From NCBI GenBank assembly GCA_043788745.1, contig JAYVTO010000123.1:1-64000 (forward strand): DNA of 64,000 nt, read 5' to 3'. Made by a program: the position numbers and the translations under genes. The notes under the pieces are model-generated. The model saw nothing but the letters and a program-made list of their open reading frames with translations, ran no database searches and was not told where the DNA came from. Origin of the DNA: JBBQWZ01 sp043788745 (lineage in GTDB: Bacteria > Acidobacteriota > Terriglobia > Bryobacterales > Bryobacteraceae). Shown one piece after another: positions 41,745 through 50,372 of the stretch. The stretch's first letter is position 1. The number at the start of each line of letters is the position of its first letter.

Positions 41745-42680
41745 CTACTTCGGCGCGCGCATCAGGAAGCGAATATCGTCGACTCGATACGTGACCTTGC
41801 CGGCCGTGCCTGGCTTTGCCGAGACTTTGCCCTGGCGCACTGCTTCGAAGGCAGCCTTGGTTTGCGTCAACGCGTCGGGTTTCGCGACCGGCACGTTGTG
41901 CGCGCCTAGAACCATCTTCAACGAGGGCGACAACGCGACTAAGCGCCGCATCGACTGAGCGTATGCGGCGAAATCCGTTTCCGGGCGATACAGCCAGATC
42001 TCTCCTGGATAGTACGTGTCACCGGTGAAGAGCAATCCGCCGGCGCGATCCAGCAGGCACGTCGCGTCCGGAGTGTGACCCGGCGTTGACAGCACTTCGA
42101 TCACACGACCGCCGAGGTCGATCTTCTCGCCATCTCGAACGACCTTCGCGATCTTCCAGCCGCGCGTCGCGTACCGGGCGCGATCGAATCCCTTGGGCAG
42201 TTCGCCGCAAATCTCACCGGGTGCGATCTCGCCCTGCACGCTCTCGCGGCCACCTTTGGCGTTCTCGCGCGTGAACGCCATATCCATGCCGAACACGGAA
42301 TCGAATTGCCAGTTGCCGCCGACGTGATCGTTATGCGTGTGCGAGTTCAGTACGACGACAGGCAGTTGCGTCAGCGACGCAACCACGGCGCGAATATCGC
42401 TAATGCCCATTCCTGTATCAAAGAGTAGCGCTTTCGTCGCACCCAGGATCAAATAACTGATAGTTTCTTCGGACTGATGCGGTTCGTAGATCGCGAACAC
42501 GCCGGGGGCGGCCTTGTACACTTCAAACCACGGGTCGCGAATCGCAACGCGCTCCAGGCTCTTGTACTCGGGTCGCGGCAGATCGCGACACCATTGCGGG
42601 ATCTGCGGCTTCGCGAGGGGTGGCTTCGACGGTTGCGCAAACAAAGCGAAGGGAGCGAGCGCGCTAAGCAACCAGCGCAT
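41745..42680 (-). CDS. secreted MBL-fold hydrolase coupled to a D-aminoacylase gene
   Basis: The protein is about 311 aa from the ATG at 42680, one base after the D-aminoacylase stop, so translation is probably coupled. A signal peptide (RWLLSALAPFALFA) is followed by an MBL domain with LNSHTHNDHVGGN near residue 117 (HxHxDH), TPGHTPDAT near 200 and LFTGDTYYPGEIW. The end matches MBL enzymes that act as hydrolases of lactones or beta-lactam-like amides. Pairing with an N-acyl-amino-acid deacylase suggests processing of the same class of amide compounds outside the cytosol; this is inference. Confidence 0.92.
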   Translation of the reverse strand: MRWLLSALAPFALFAQPSKPPLAKPQIPQWCRDLPRPEYKSLERVAIRDPWFEVYKAAPGVFAIYEPHQSEETISYLILGATKALLFDTGMGISDIRAVVASLTQLPVVVLNSHTHNDHVGGNWQFDSVFGMDMAFTRENAKGGRESVQGEIAPGEICGELPKGFDRARYATRGWKIAKVVRDGEKIDLGGRVIEVLSTPGHTPDATCLLDRAGGLLFTGDTYYPGEIWLYRPETDFAAYAQSMRRLVALSPSLKMVLGAHNVPVAKPDALTQTKAAFEAVRQGKVSAKPGTAGKVTYRVDDIRFLMRAPK

Positions 42681-42681
42681 G

Positions 42682-44583
42682 CTACTTCGCTCCAATCTTG
42701 AAGTCGCTTTCTCCCGCCGTGACTTCAAATCGACGGCCGCCCTCGACCTCGACCCACACCGTAGGCTTCGCGCTGGTTGCGTTCGCGCCGTCGACGACAA
42801 TCATCACGGCCTTGTTCTCCGTGCCCACCTTTGCAATGCCCGTGAAGCTCGCCCATTTTGCGGACGTCTGCAACAAACCGAACTCCGCCACACGAACCTC
42901 AGTCGCCGTTGCCGCATCGACAAAGTGGAATCCGCCACGCGACTTGCCATCCGCGCCCCGCTTGACATCGATGGCCACGTCCTGCGTCTTTCCAGCAATG
43001 GACGCCTCTCCGGTCACGCGCATCGGGCGGCTCGGCATGTTCGCCAAGCGCGTCATCACCTTGCCGTTAGCGACCCCTGTGGCTTTGCCGTCGCGCAGCG
43101 CAATCTTCCCATTCACCAGAACGTGCCGAATGCCGTCCGATGCAAGCGCCGGCTGCTCATACGTTGCGTGATCCGCAACGGTCGCAGGGTCGAATACCGT
43201 GATATCCGCCGCCATGCCCGGCGCAAGGAATCCGCGATCCACCATGCCAATGATGCTGGTCGGCAGCCCAGACATCTTGCGCACTGCGTCCTCGAGCGTC
43301 AATGACTTGGTCTCGCGTACGTAATGACCCAGCACCCGGGGAAAGGTCCCGAAGTACCGCGGATGCGCCGCCGCGTCTCCCTTGATCGCTCCGCAGTCAC
43401 ACGACACGGAGCTTCCCGGATACTGCAGCAACGCGACGAGATCGGCCTCCGCGCCGAACTTCATGATCGCTGAGGGATGCTCTTTTTCGAGAATCCGCAT
43501 CAGCGTTTCTCCTGCACCGGCGTTGTACTCCGTCATGAAATCGGACAGTTTCCGTTTCTTCGCAAAGATGTCGATGTTCTCCGGACTCAGCACACGAGCC
43601 GCGATCGCCTCCTCGATCTCGCGCGCGATCCGCGTCCGCATCTCCGAATCGCGGAACCGTTTCAGCATTTCGTCGCGCCCGCCGACCACCGCCCATGCCG
43701 GGACAAACAACGCACCCAAGCCCGTCTGCCCGGCGAGATAGGGATAGATATCGGCGACGGTTTCGTGGCCTCGCGCCGACGCGTCCCGCATCAGGGCAAC
43801 AGCCATCGCCGCGCTGCCTTGCTCGCGCCCTTGCACTTTCATGTGGGTGATCACGGGCATTACGTTCGTTGTTTCGCCAATCGCGATGGTTTCGCCGATG
43901 GCGACCAGGCTGCTGTACTTCGACTCCGGCGTCAGCCGGTCGTGGTTCGGGAAATTCGTGCGCCAGTTCGACGCCGCCTTCATCACCGAAATCACTTCTT
44001 CGGTACGCGCAAAATACGCGGGCTTGTAGTCGAGCCCCGCAGCCACGCCCCACGCGCCTTGCTTCAAGTTCTCGGTCAACAGTTCGCGCATCTTATTGAT
44101 GTCGTCGACCGTTGGTCGACGATCATTATTGCCCGTCACCGTTGCCCAAATCGAATTGAACGGCGCGTACGCCCCGATATTCACTGCGAGGCCCGCGGCG
44201 CTGAAATCAGTCACCTGCTTCGCAATCGCCGTGGCACCTGCGCCGTCGGCATTGATGATCTCCGTCGTCACACCTTGCGTCAGCATGTTGACGGCCGTCG
44301 GAACGCCCTCGCGCGTCGCGTGGCTATGCAGATTGATGAAGCCTGGAGCGACAATCAGCCCCTTCACATCGAGATCTACGGCCGCCTTCGCGCCGCGCAA
44401 GTCGCCGATCTTGTAGATGAATCCGCCGCGGACTCCGACGTCGCCACGATAGCCCTTCGCGCCGGTTCCGTCGATGATCATGCCGTTGCGAAGAATGACG
44501 TCGTAATTTGCCGTCTGGGCAATCGCCAGAAAACAGAAAAGACAAAGCGTCGAGAGGAGTCGCAAGGGCAGAGAGGTCCGCAT
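42682..44583 (-). CDS. secreted D-aminoacylase / N-acyl-D-amino-acid deacylase family protein
   Basis: The 633-aa amidohydrolase has a signal peptide (RTSLPLRLLSTLCLFCFLAIA). Metal site: APGFINLHSHATREG near residue 82 (HxH), then TQGVTTEIINADG; LDYKPAYFARTEEV near 200; the D-aminoacylase block SCDCGAIKGDAAAHPRYFGTFP near 397 holds the catalytic Asp. AAGMAADITVFDP-like APGMAADITVFDPATV closes the barrel. The last 120 residues form an extra beta domain absent from bacterial D-aminoacylases of about 490 aa. It should remove acyl groups from D-amino acids or related amides. Coupled to the downstream MBL gene. Confidence 0.93.
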   Translation of the reverse strand: MRTSLPLRLLSTLCLFCFLAIAQTANYDVILRNGMIIDGTGAKGYRGDVGVRGGFIYKIGDLRGAKAAVDLDVKGLIVAPGFINLHSHATREGVPTAVNMLTQGVTTEIINADGAGATAIAKQVTDFSAAGLAVNIGAYAPFNSIWATVTGNNDRRPTVDDINKMRELLTENLKQGAWGVAAGLDYKPAYFARTEEVISVMKAASNWRTNFPNHDRLTPESKYSSLVAIGETIAIGETTNVMPVITHMKVQGREQGSAAMAVALMRDASARGHETVADIYPYLAGQTGLGALFVPAWAVVGGRDEMLKRFRDSEMRTRIAREIEEAIAARVLSPENIDIFAKKRKLSDFMTEYNAGAGETLMRILEKEHPSAIMKFGAEADLVALLQYPGSSVSCDCGAIKGDAAAHPRYFGTFPRVLGHYVRETKSLTLEDAVRKMSGLPTSIIGMVDRGFLAPGMAADITVFDPATVADHATYEQPALASDGIRHVLVNGKIALRDGKATGVANGKVMTRLANMPSRPMRVTGEASIAGKTQDVAIDVKRGADGKSRGGFHFVDAATATEVRVAEFGLLQTSAKWASFTGIAKVGTENKAVMIVVDGANATSAKPTVWVEVEGGRRFEVTAGESDFKIGAK

Positions 44584-44776
44584 CGTGAACCGATTCTATC
44601 GCAAGAGCATTCCGTGCAAGCCAAGCGGCAAAAAAGTGCGGCTGGGACTACCGTCGCAATCCGGAGCCGCACAAGAAAATCATTCCACTGCGCTCGTTAG
44701 CCGCGCCGCGGGAGTCGCGAGCAAAGAACCGCGAACGAAGTGAGTGGATCTCACCGCGACCCGATCGAGCGCGCCA

Positions 44777-45535
44777 CTAGGGCTGATTCAGGTTGTAGTT
44801 CTGAGGCGGCCGCGAATATTGCGGCTGATTTGGATCGTAACCGCGCTGCTGCTGCGGGTACCGTTGGCCGTTCGGATAGTTCTGCGTCGGAGGCGGATAC
44901 TGCGACTGATTCGGATCGTAGCCCTGTTGATACTGCGGATCGTCTCCGCAACCCGAATTCGGAACCCAGTTGCCGCGCTGGTCGTAATACCCGCCGCAAC
45001 CCTGCGCCGGATACTGCTGACCATACCAGGCCCCCGAGTCGTAAGAGTACGACGGATCGTACGCGTACCCGCCGTCATACTCATAGCCCGGATAGTAGGC
45101 GTACCCGGAAGGCAGGCTATAGCTCAGGAAGACGCCGCCCACTCCATAATACCCGCGATACCCAGGCCGCACGTAATACCGTGGACCCGCATAGCCCCGA
45201 GAATAGAAACGACCACTAACGTACCCGCGGCCCCCGCCTACGTACCCGACACCAACGCCAACGTACCCGCGCGGAGCGACCGCGACGTAACCCTGCGACA
45301 GCCCCCCGCCCACATACCCTCGCGGAGCCGAATAGCTCTGGCCCGCGGAAACGCGTCCGCCGCCCGAATACCCGCCCGAAGCGCGTCCAGCGCTATAGCC
45401 GCGCGATCCGCCGCCAGAATATCCGCCCGACGCGTTTCCGCCGCCGCGGTTGTCCCGAGCAAATCCAACCGTCGCCGATGCCAGCAGCATCGTTCCGACC
45501 GCCAACACCGTCGATGCAAATCTGTGGAGCTTCAT
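44777..45535 (-). CDS. secreted Gly/Tyr/Gln/Pro-rich low-complexity protein
   Basis: The 252-aa protein has a signal peptide (cleavage near SATVGFA). Residues 28-140 are Gly/Tyr/Ser-rich with GYSGGG- and RGYVGGG-like repeats. A middle region is Tyr-rich. The C-terminus has a repeated GYDPNQxQYxxPxQNY unit (twice). No enzyme domain is visible. Such sequences form flexible, sticky or condensing material in other organisms, and a surface or matrix role is possible but unproven. The gene stands alone after a 193-base spacer. A C-x3-C pair lies near residue 170. Confidence 0.8.
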   Translation of the reverse strand: MKLHRFASTVLAVGTMLLASATVGFARDNRGGGNASGGYSGGGSRGYSAGRASGGYSGGGRVSAGQSYSAPRGYVGGGLSQGYVAVAPRGYVGVGVGYVGGGRGYVSGRFYSRGYAGPRYYVRPGYRGYYGVGGVFLSYSLPSGYAYYPGYEYDGGYAYDPSYSYDSGAWYGQQYPAQGCGGYYDQRGNWVPNSGCGDDPQYQQGYDPNQSQYPPPTQNYPNGQRYPQQQRGYDPNQPQYSRPPQNYNLNQP

Positions 45536-45639
45536 GGAGGTCCTTCTTTCCTTCTGCCCAACAGACGCGGCACGGACTCATTGGGTTCATTTGTGAACGA
45601 TAACTAATTGTGGTGGTGCTTCTCAACCAGCCCGAAGGC

Positions 45640-46131
45640 TCAAGTATCTGCGTCAACGTTACTGTTGTGCCGGTCCGCCTGGTCCGCGGACAGGATACAG
45701 ATCACGCTTGAGAAAAGGTCGGCTTTGCGCGTGACAAACGTGAGCGCAACTCCGCTTGACACATATGCCACCGCGCCAAGGCGATCCATCTGTGCCCACA
45801 AGCGCTTACGGAGCCACTCGTAGTCCGAATCGTAGATCCGGAATCGAATCCCATCCCATTTGACAAACGATTCAGTGTCTCCTGCCCAAACCGGGTGTTC
45901 GAACAGGAATATTTCGCTATACCCACAGCACCGGTGATCGAAGTGTTGAGCGATGAATTCGACGGAGCCGATCTGGGGGCTATACGATATGAACCCGCGA
46001 TCTGCATCACCTAGGAGCCCTCCTCCGTCAGTCCAGCTAAGCGTTCGTACCCGACCTTCAGGAGCAGTCCACCATCCGCGCTCCTGCTCGGTCTCCCCGA
46101 TGTGCATCGGTCCGGAATCAATCGAACTCAC
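45640..46131 (-). CDS. hypothetical protein
   Basis: The 163-aa frame starts at a GTG and ends at 45640. It reads as a plausible soluble alpha/beta protein (VEFIAQHFDHRCCGYSEIFLFE, then YDSDYEWLRKRLWAQMDRLGA). No domain is recognised. The start overlaps the end of an upstream coiled-coil-like small frame by 14 bases. The surrounding 45.5-46.9 kb segment contains a decayed gene, so partial decay is possible here too. Confidence 0.5.
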   Translation of the reverse strand: MSSIDSGPMHIGETEQERGWWTAPEGRVRTLSWTDGGGLLGDADRGFISYSPQIGSVEFIAQHFDHRCCGYSEIFLFEHPVWAGDTESFVKWDGIRFRIYDSDYEWLRKRLWAQMDRLGAVAYVSSGVALTFVTRKADLFSSVICILSADQADRHNSNVDADT

Positions 46132-46330
46132 TGCGGCATAATTCTATTGCACCGCCTCTGGACATAGATGCAGGAAGGAAGATATGTCGTAGGCGCAACT
46201 CCTCCGGATCGACCACTCGCCGCAAAGGATCGAGGCTCTTGGATAGCGCCTCACAATCCCATTCCAGTTTTGCAGTCATCGAACGCGCGTTTGCAAGCTG
46301 CTCTTGCGCGAGTTTCAGATCGGACTTCAC
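46118..46330 (-). CDS. doubtful small coiled-coil protein or gene fragment
   Basis: A 70-codon minus-strand frame from GTG 46330 begins KSDLKLAQEQLANARSMTAKLEW, which looks like coiled coil. It ends inside the start of the next minus-strand gene. It could be the remnant of a longer gene cut where the propeller pseudogene begins. Confidence 0.3.
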   Translation of the reverse strand: MKSDLKLAQEQLANARSMTAKLEWDCEALSKSLDPLRRVVDPEELRLRHIFLPASMSRGGAIELCRSEFD

Positions 46331-46361
46331 ACGACAATGCTACCGGAGGCCAGCGCCTCAG

Positions 46362-46852
46362 GCGAATCGGAACAAAGACGGCGCGATCAACGAACAGGAA
46401 TACGATCAGGCCTTCATCCGTTCCACCGCACCCGAGAACAATGGCCTGATGGCCATTCGCCCCGACGGACCGGCGAACTCACGGAAACAGCCATCGTCTG
46501 GAAAGAACGCCGCAGCATCCCCGAGGTCCCCTCGCCCCTCGTCTATCGCGGCCAAGTGTACATGGTTGCGAACGGCGGCATTCGCACAGCAGTGGATCAG
46601 AAGGCCGGCAAACTCCTCTACCGCAGTTGCCTCAACTCCCCAGGAACCTACTACGCGTCCCCAGTAGCGGCCGGCGGCAAGGTCCTCACTACATCTTCGG
46701 AAGGAATCGTCACCGTCTTTGCCGACGGCCCCGAAATGAAGATCCTCGCGAGGAGCGACCTCGCCGACCGCATCTCCGGAACCCCGGCGCTTCTCGAAGG
46801 AAGAATCTACATCCGCTCCGCTACGGCCCTGTGGGCCTTCGGGGAGAAGTAA
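46362..46852 (+). pseudogene. 5'-truncated, frameshifted EF-hand/PQQ-like propeller gene
   Basis: An EF-hand loop, NRNKDGAINEQE, is read at 46365-46400 with its following NGLMAIRPDG. Between 46470 and 46472 the frame changes by one base (deletion of one). The other frame continues with GELTETAIVWKERRSIPEV, SPLVYRGQVYMVANGG and a propeller end, LYRSCLNSPGTYYASPVAA to FADGPEMKILARSDLADRI, finishing at TAA 46850-46852. No start codon or N-terminal part is present. In relatives an EF-hand precedes the propeller end, so this is the C-terminal remnant of a larger gene. Confidence 0.85.
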
Positions 46853-47017
46853 CGCCGCACGCAACTGGCTTCCGATGGACACCGCCTTCACCTTCAGGCA
46901 GTGAACGCGGCCCTGGCCAACCCGGCGACTCCTACTGTTTGCGCGCCACGCAGATCGATAGCTCAAACGCGTCGTCATCGCCAATGTGGGTCGGCGGTGA
47001 GCCAATCCGGTAGCGAA

Positions 47018-48214
47018 TCACGCGGTGCGTTTTGAGCCGGTGAGGGACAGCCAGAGCACATAGCCAACGATCGGCAGAACAGCGGCAATCGTGAAGGCGG
47101 TCTGAAAACTGCGCGCATCAAAGAGCCGTCCGAAGTAAGGCATCGCGACCGCGAGCACGGCGCCGTATGCGCCCGTGCAGAGGCCGCCGATCCAGCCGGA
47201 TTTCTGCGGCGAGAACAATTCCGTCGCATAGCTGATGGGCAGCAACTGGAATCCCGAAGCGACAAACATCGCAAAGAAGAACTGTGCCAGCGCCGCCTTG
47301 TACGAGGACTGCATCGGGACTGCAGCCAGCGGCAGACTAAGCAACGCAGCCGCGGGCAGCAGCCAAGAAACCACGCGGAGCTTGTTGCGGCCGCGCGCCA
47401 GGCGGTCCATCAAATAGCCCCAGAAGAAGATGCCAAGCTCAGAGCCGAGCGGTGGAATCCAGAGAAACGCTCCGATCTCTTTTTGCGACAGATGCAGCGC
47501 GCGGCTAAGATAGAGGGCCGCGGAGTAAACCGTGAAGCCGAGTGGCACGGCTCCGAGCGAATAGCAAAGCAGGAAAGCCCAAACGCGGCGGTCGGTAAGC
47601 GAGGGATTCGCGGTGGGCGTCTCGGAAACCGTGACGGACTGCACACTACTCTGCGCGGAGGCCCATGCTGCCTTGCGCGTGAACAGCAGCCAGAACAAAA
47701 GCCACGCGAGTCCAATCACGCCGGTCGCCCAAAATGCGCCGCGCCAGCCGTAGGCGAGGGCGATGGGCGTCATCAGAATCGGCGTAATGATCGCACCGGC
47801 GGAGCCGCCGGAATACGCCATCGCGATTCCGCGAGAACGTTGCGAGCAATCGAGCGTGTGTGTGACGGCGCGCAGGCCTGCAGGTGCGGCCGCGCCTTCG
47901 CCGAGTCCGAGCGCGGCACGTGCGAACCAGAATCCGGCAAAGCTATTCGTCCACGCGTGCGCAACCGACGCCAGCGACCAGAGCGCGACGGCGATGGTCA
48001 TCCCGCGCCGAAGCCCGATGCGGTCGAGCAGCCAACCCCACGCCGGATTCGCGACCATGAACGCGATCGAGTAGGCCGACACGACGAAGCCGAACTGTTC
48101 AGCGTTCATCCCCGTCTCTTTGAGAATCGTCGGCGACAGCAGCGCGAGCGTATTGCGGTCGATGTAGCTGATGACGATCACCAGCATCATCGAGGCCACG
48201 GGAAGCCAGCGCAT
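47018..48214 (-). CDS. MFS transporter (paralogue 2 of a coupled pair)
   Basis: The protein is about 398 aa from the ATG at 48214, which shares an A with the stop of the upstream MFS gene (TAATG). It has 12 hydrophobic segments and the signature YIDRNTLALLSPTILKETGM. The motif-A-like loop GWLLDRIGLRRGMTI follows near residue 58. Its first 150 residues strongly resemble the upstream paralogue. It belongs to the ACS-type (organic anion) MFS group. The substrate is unknown; solute carrier genes nearby give no clue. Confidence 0.92.
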   Translation of the reverse strand: MRWLPVASMMLVIVISYIDRNTLALLSPTILKETGMNAEQFGFVVSAYSIAFMVANPAWGWLLDRIGLRRGMTIAVALWSLASVAHAWTNSFAGFWFARAALGLGEGAAAPAGLRAVTHTLDCSQRSRGIAMAYSGGSAGAIITPILMTPIALAYGWRGAFWATGVIGLAWLLFWLLFTRKAAWASAQSSVQSVTVSETPTANPSLTDRRVWAFLLCYSLGAVPLGFTVYSAALYLSRALHLSQKEIGAFLWIPPLGSELGIFFWGYLMDRLARGRNKLRVVSWLLPAAALLSLPLAAVPMQSSYKAALAQFFFAMFVASGFQLLPISYATELFSPQKSGWIGGLCTGAYGAVLAVAMPYFGRLFDARSFQTAFTIAAVLPIVGYVLWLSLTGSKRTA

Positions 48215-49479
48215 TAGGAGGCTTTCCTCCTTTTCAAAAGAAACCAGGCCACGCATCCGAGCACGGGCAGCGACGCGGCCAGCGCGAACGACTCGTTGTA
48301 GCGATGTTGATCGAAGAGGCGTCCGGCATACGGCATCACCAAGGCAACCGTGGCGGACCACGATCCTGCGCCGAGGCCTGCGATTAAGCCGGCATGGCGC
48401 GCCGCGAAGATGCGCTGGGCGAACGCGATACCGCCGATGATGAAGCCCGAGGTGGTGAACATCGCCAGAAAGAGTTCGGCCATGACGATCGGCAGCGACT
48501 GGATGTGCGGAACAAGAGCCAGAGGCAACGAGCAAAGCACCAGAAACGGGAAGAGGCGCTCGAAGCCGCGCTCCGTGCGACCGCCGTGGATAATGCGGTC
48601 AACGGCCCAACCCCAGAAAAAGTAGCCGAGTTCCCACCCGATCGGCGGGACAAGTAACAAATACTTCAACTGATCCTGCGATTGATGCCACGACTGCGAA
48701 AGGAACAGCGACGTGTTGTACAGAACGAAGCCCAGCGGCATCGCGCCAAGCGCGTAGATCGCAATGAAGGCCCACGTTTCGGGGTCGGCGATGCGGGGCG
48801 CGCGGTCGCCGGCGGTCTGCGTCAAAGAAACCGCTGCTGCGGAAGGCAGGCGTTCGGATTTCGGGCTGCCGAAGAACCACCACCATATGATCCAAAGCGC
48901 CCCGACGAAGCCCGTGCACCAGAATGCACCGCGCCAGCCAAAGCGCGCGGCGATGGGGATGACAATCAGCGGAGTGATGATCGCGCCAAGCGATCCGCCG
49001 CTATAAGAGATCGCGATTCCGCGGGCGCGCTGCGACGGCGGAAGCGATTCGGTCGCGGCCCGGAGCCCGCCAGGGAAGGTCGCGCCTTCGCCGAAGCCGA
49101 GGAAGGCGCGCAGTGCCGCGAAGCTGAAAAAGCCGCTCGCGAGCGCATGCAGGACCGATGCGAGTGTCCACAGTGAGACGGCGGCCGTCATGCCGCGGCG
49201 CGTTCCAAACTTGTCGAGTGCCCGGCCCCACACGGGGTTTCCGGCCATGTATGCGAACGAGAATGCGGAGACCACCCAGCCGTATTGTTCGGCGTTCATC
49301 CCGGTTTCTTTGAGAATTGTCGGGGCGAGCGCGGCCAGTGCGTTGCGATCGATGTAGCTGATGACGGAAACCAGCATCATCGCGACCGAGGGGATCCAGC
49401 GCCGCCAAGTGGCGTCGTAGGGGACTCCGGCGGCGTTCTGGGTTTCGATCGAATTCAGGCTGGAAAGCTCGCTGGACAC
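48214..49479 (-). CDS. MFS transporter (paralogue 1 of a coupled pair)
   Basis: The protein is about 421 aa from the GTG at 49479; the longer frame to 49839 runs over the divergent gene and has no support. It has 12 membrane segments with YIDRNALAALAPTILKETGM and GRALDKFGTRRGM. The sequence is closely related to the downstream gene, with which it overlaps by one base, suggesting a tandem duplication and coupled translation. It belongs to the ACS-type organic-anion transporters. Two paralogues with different middle regions could form a complex or differ in substrate. Confidence 0.92.
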   Translation of the reverse strand: MSSELSSLNSIETQNAAGVPYDATWRRWIPSVAMMLVSVISYIDRNALAALAPTILKETGMNAEQYGWVVSAFSFAYMAGNPVWGRALDKFGTRRGMTAAVSLWTLASVLHALASGFFSFAALRAFLGFGEGATFPGGLRAATESLPPSQRARGIAISYSGGSLGAIITPLIVIPIAARFGWRGAFWCTGFVGALWIIWWWFFGSPKSERLPSAAAVSLTQTAGDRAPRIADPETWAFIAIYALGAMPLGFVLYNTSLFLSQSWHQSQDQLKYLLLVPPIGWELGYFFWGWAVDRIIHGGRTERGFERLFPFLVLCSLPLALVPHIQSLPIVMAELFLAMFTTSGFIIGGIAFAQRIFAARHAGLIAGLGAGSWSATVALVMPYAGRLFDQHRYNESFALAASLPVLGCVAWFLLKRRKAS

Positions 49480-49608
49480 AAGCTGGATGATAGCGTATGC
49501 CGGTACGATTCGGCGGGTTTCGGCGTTCGTCCGGAGATTTCTGCCAGTCGCCGGTTTCGCGGTAATGATTTTGGAATCCGCAGGTAACTTGAACACGAGG
49601 GATTCACT

Positions 49609-50316
49609 ATGACCAACTGGAAAAAAGTACTCATTGCGGGCGCGGTGGCGTTTGCGCTGACGTTTGTCTTCACGTTGAAGAGCGCGCCGGCGCAGGAACA
49701 GGTTCGGTTCGACCACAAGGTGCGGGAGGACTTCTTTGCTGGATTTCTCGGCAATAGCGAGTTGTTGGCGCGCGGGATGGCGGCGTGTGAGAAGGTGCTC
49801 GCGGAGAATCCGAAGCACGCGGAAGCTTTGGTTTGGCACGGCTCAGGCCTTTATTACCAGGGTGGGCAGATGTCGCGCGGGGCGGACGCGCAGAAGGGCA
49901 TGGCGCTTATCCAGCAGGGGATCGAAGAGATGGATCGAGCGGTCGAGTCAGCTCCGGATAGTGTTGGAGTGCGGATTCCGCGCGGCGCGGTGCTGTTGAC
50001 GTCAGCGGCCTTCATTCCGCCGGCATTCGGCGAGCCATTGGTGGAGCGCGGGCTCAGCGACTATCGACGTGTGGTGGAGCTTCAGAAAAATCAGTTGATG
50101 ACAATTGGCGCGCATCCGCGCGGCGAGTTGTTGAGCGGCTTGGCGCTCGGCAATGCGTACTTGGGGAACACTGAGGAAGCGGAGGGTTGGTTTCTGAAAG
50201 TGAAAGCGATGAATCCGAATTCGCCGTATTCGAAGCGGGCGGACAAGTGGCCGGCGGCGAAAACGCTGGCGCCGATGGAGACGGGTTGCATTGGGTGCCA
50301 CCTTCCTGCGAGGTAG
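49609..50316 (+). CDS. TPR-like periplasmic protein with one c-type heme motif
   Basis: The 235-aa protein has a signal peptide (WKKVLIAGAVAFALTFVFTLKSAPA). Helical TPR-like pairs follow (MAACEKVLAENPKHAEALVW near residue 57; GLALGNAYLGNTEEAEGWFLKV near 184). The last 12 residues contain ETGCIGCHLPAR, a CxxCH heme-c attachment motif. Assembly of a c-heme at the very end of a TPR protein is unusual. It could be an electron-transfer partner or structural subunit. It is divergent from the MFS pair and convergent with a small membrane protein gene. Confidence 0.8.
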   Translation: MTNWKKVLIAGAVAFALTFVFTLKSAPAQEQVRFDHKVREDFFAGFLGNSELLARGMAACEKVLAENPKHAEALVWHGSGLYYQGGQMSRGADAQKGMALIQQGIEEMDRAVESAPDSVGVRIPRGAVLLTSAAFIPPAFGEPLVERGLSDYRRVVELQKNQLMTIGAHPRGELLSGLALGNAYLGNTEEAEGWFLKVKAMNPNSPYSKRADKWPAAKTLAPMETGCIGCHLPAR

Positions 50317-50372
50317 TTGGCACGACAGGGCATTCTCTCGTTCTCTGCGCCCCTCTAATGGTTTCCAGGGAA

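Noticed and set aside
49480..49839. N-terminal extension of the upstream MFS transporter
   Set aside because: It is hydrophilic, runs into the divergent TPR-like gene and has no membrane or family similarity; the GTG at 49479 fits the MFS start.
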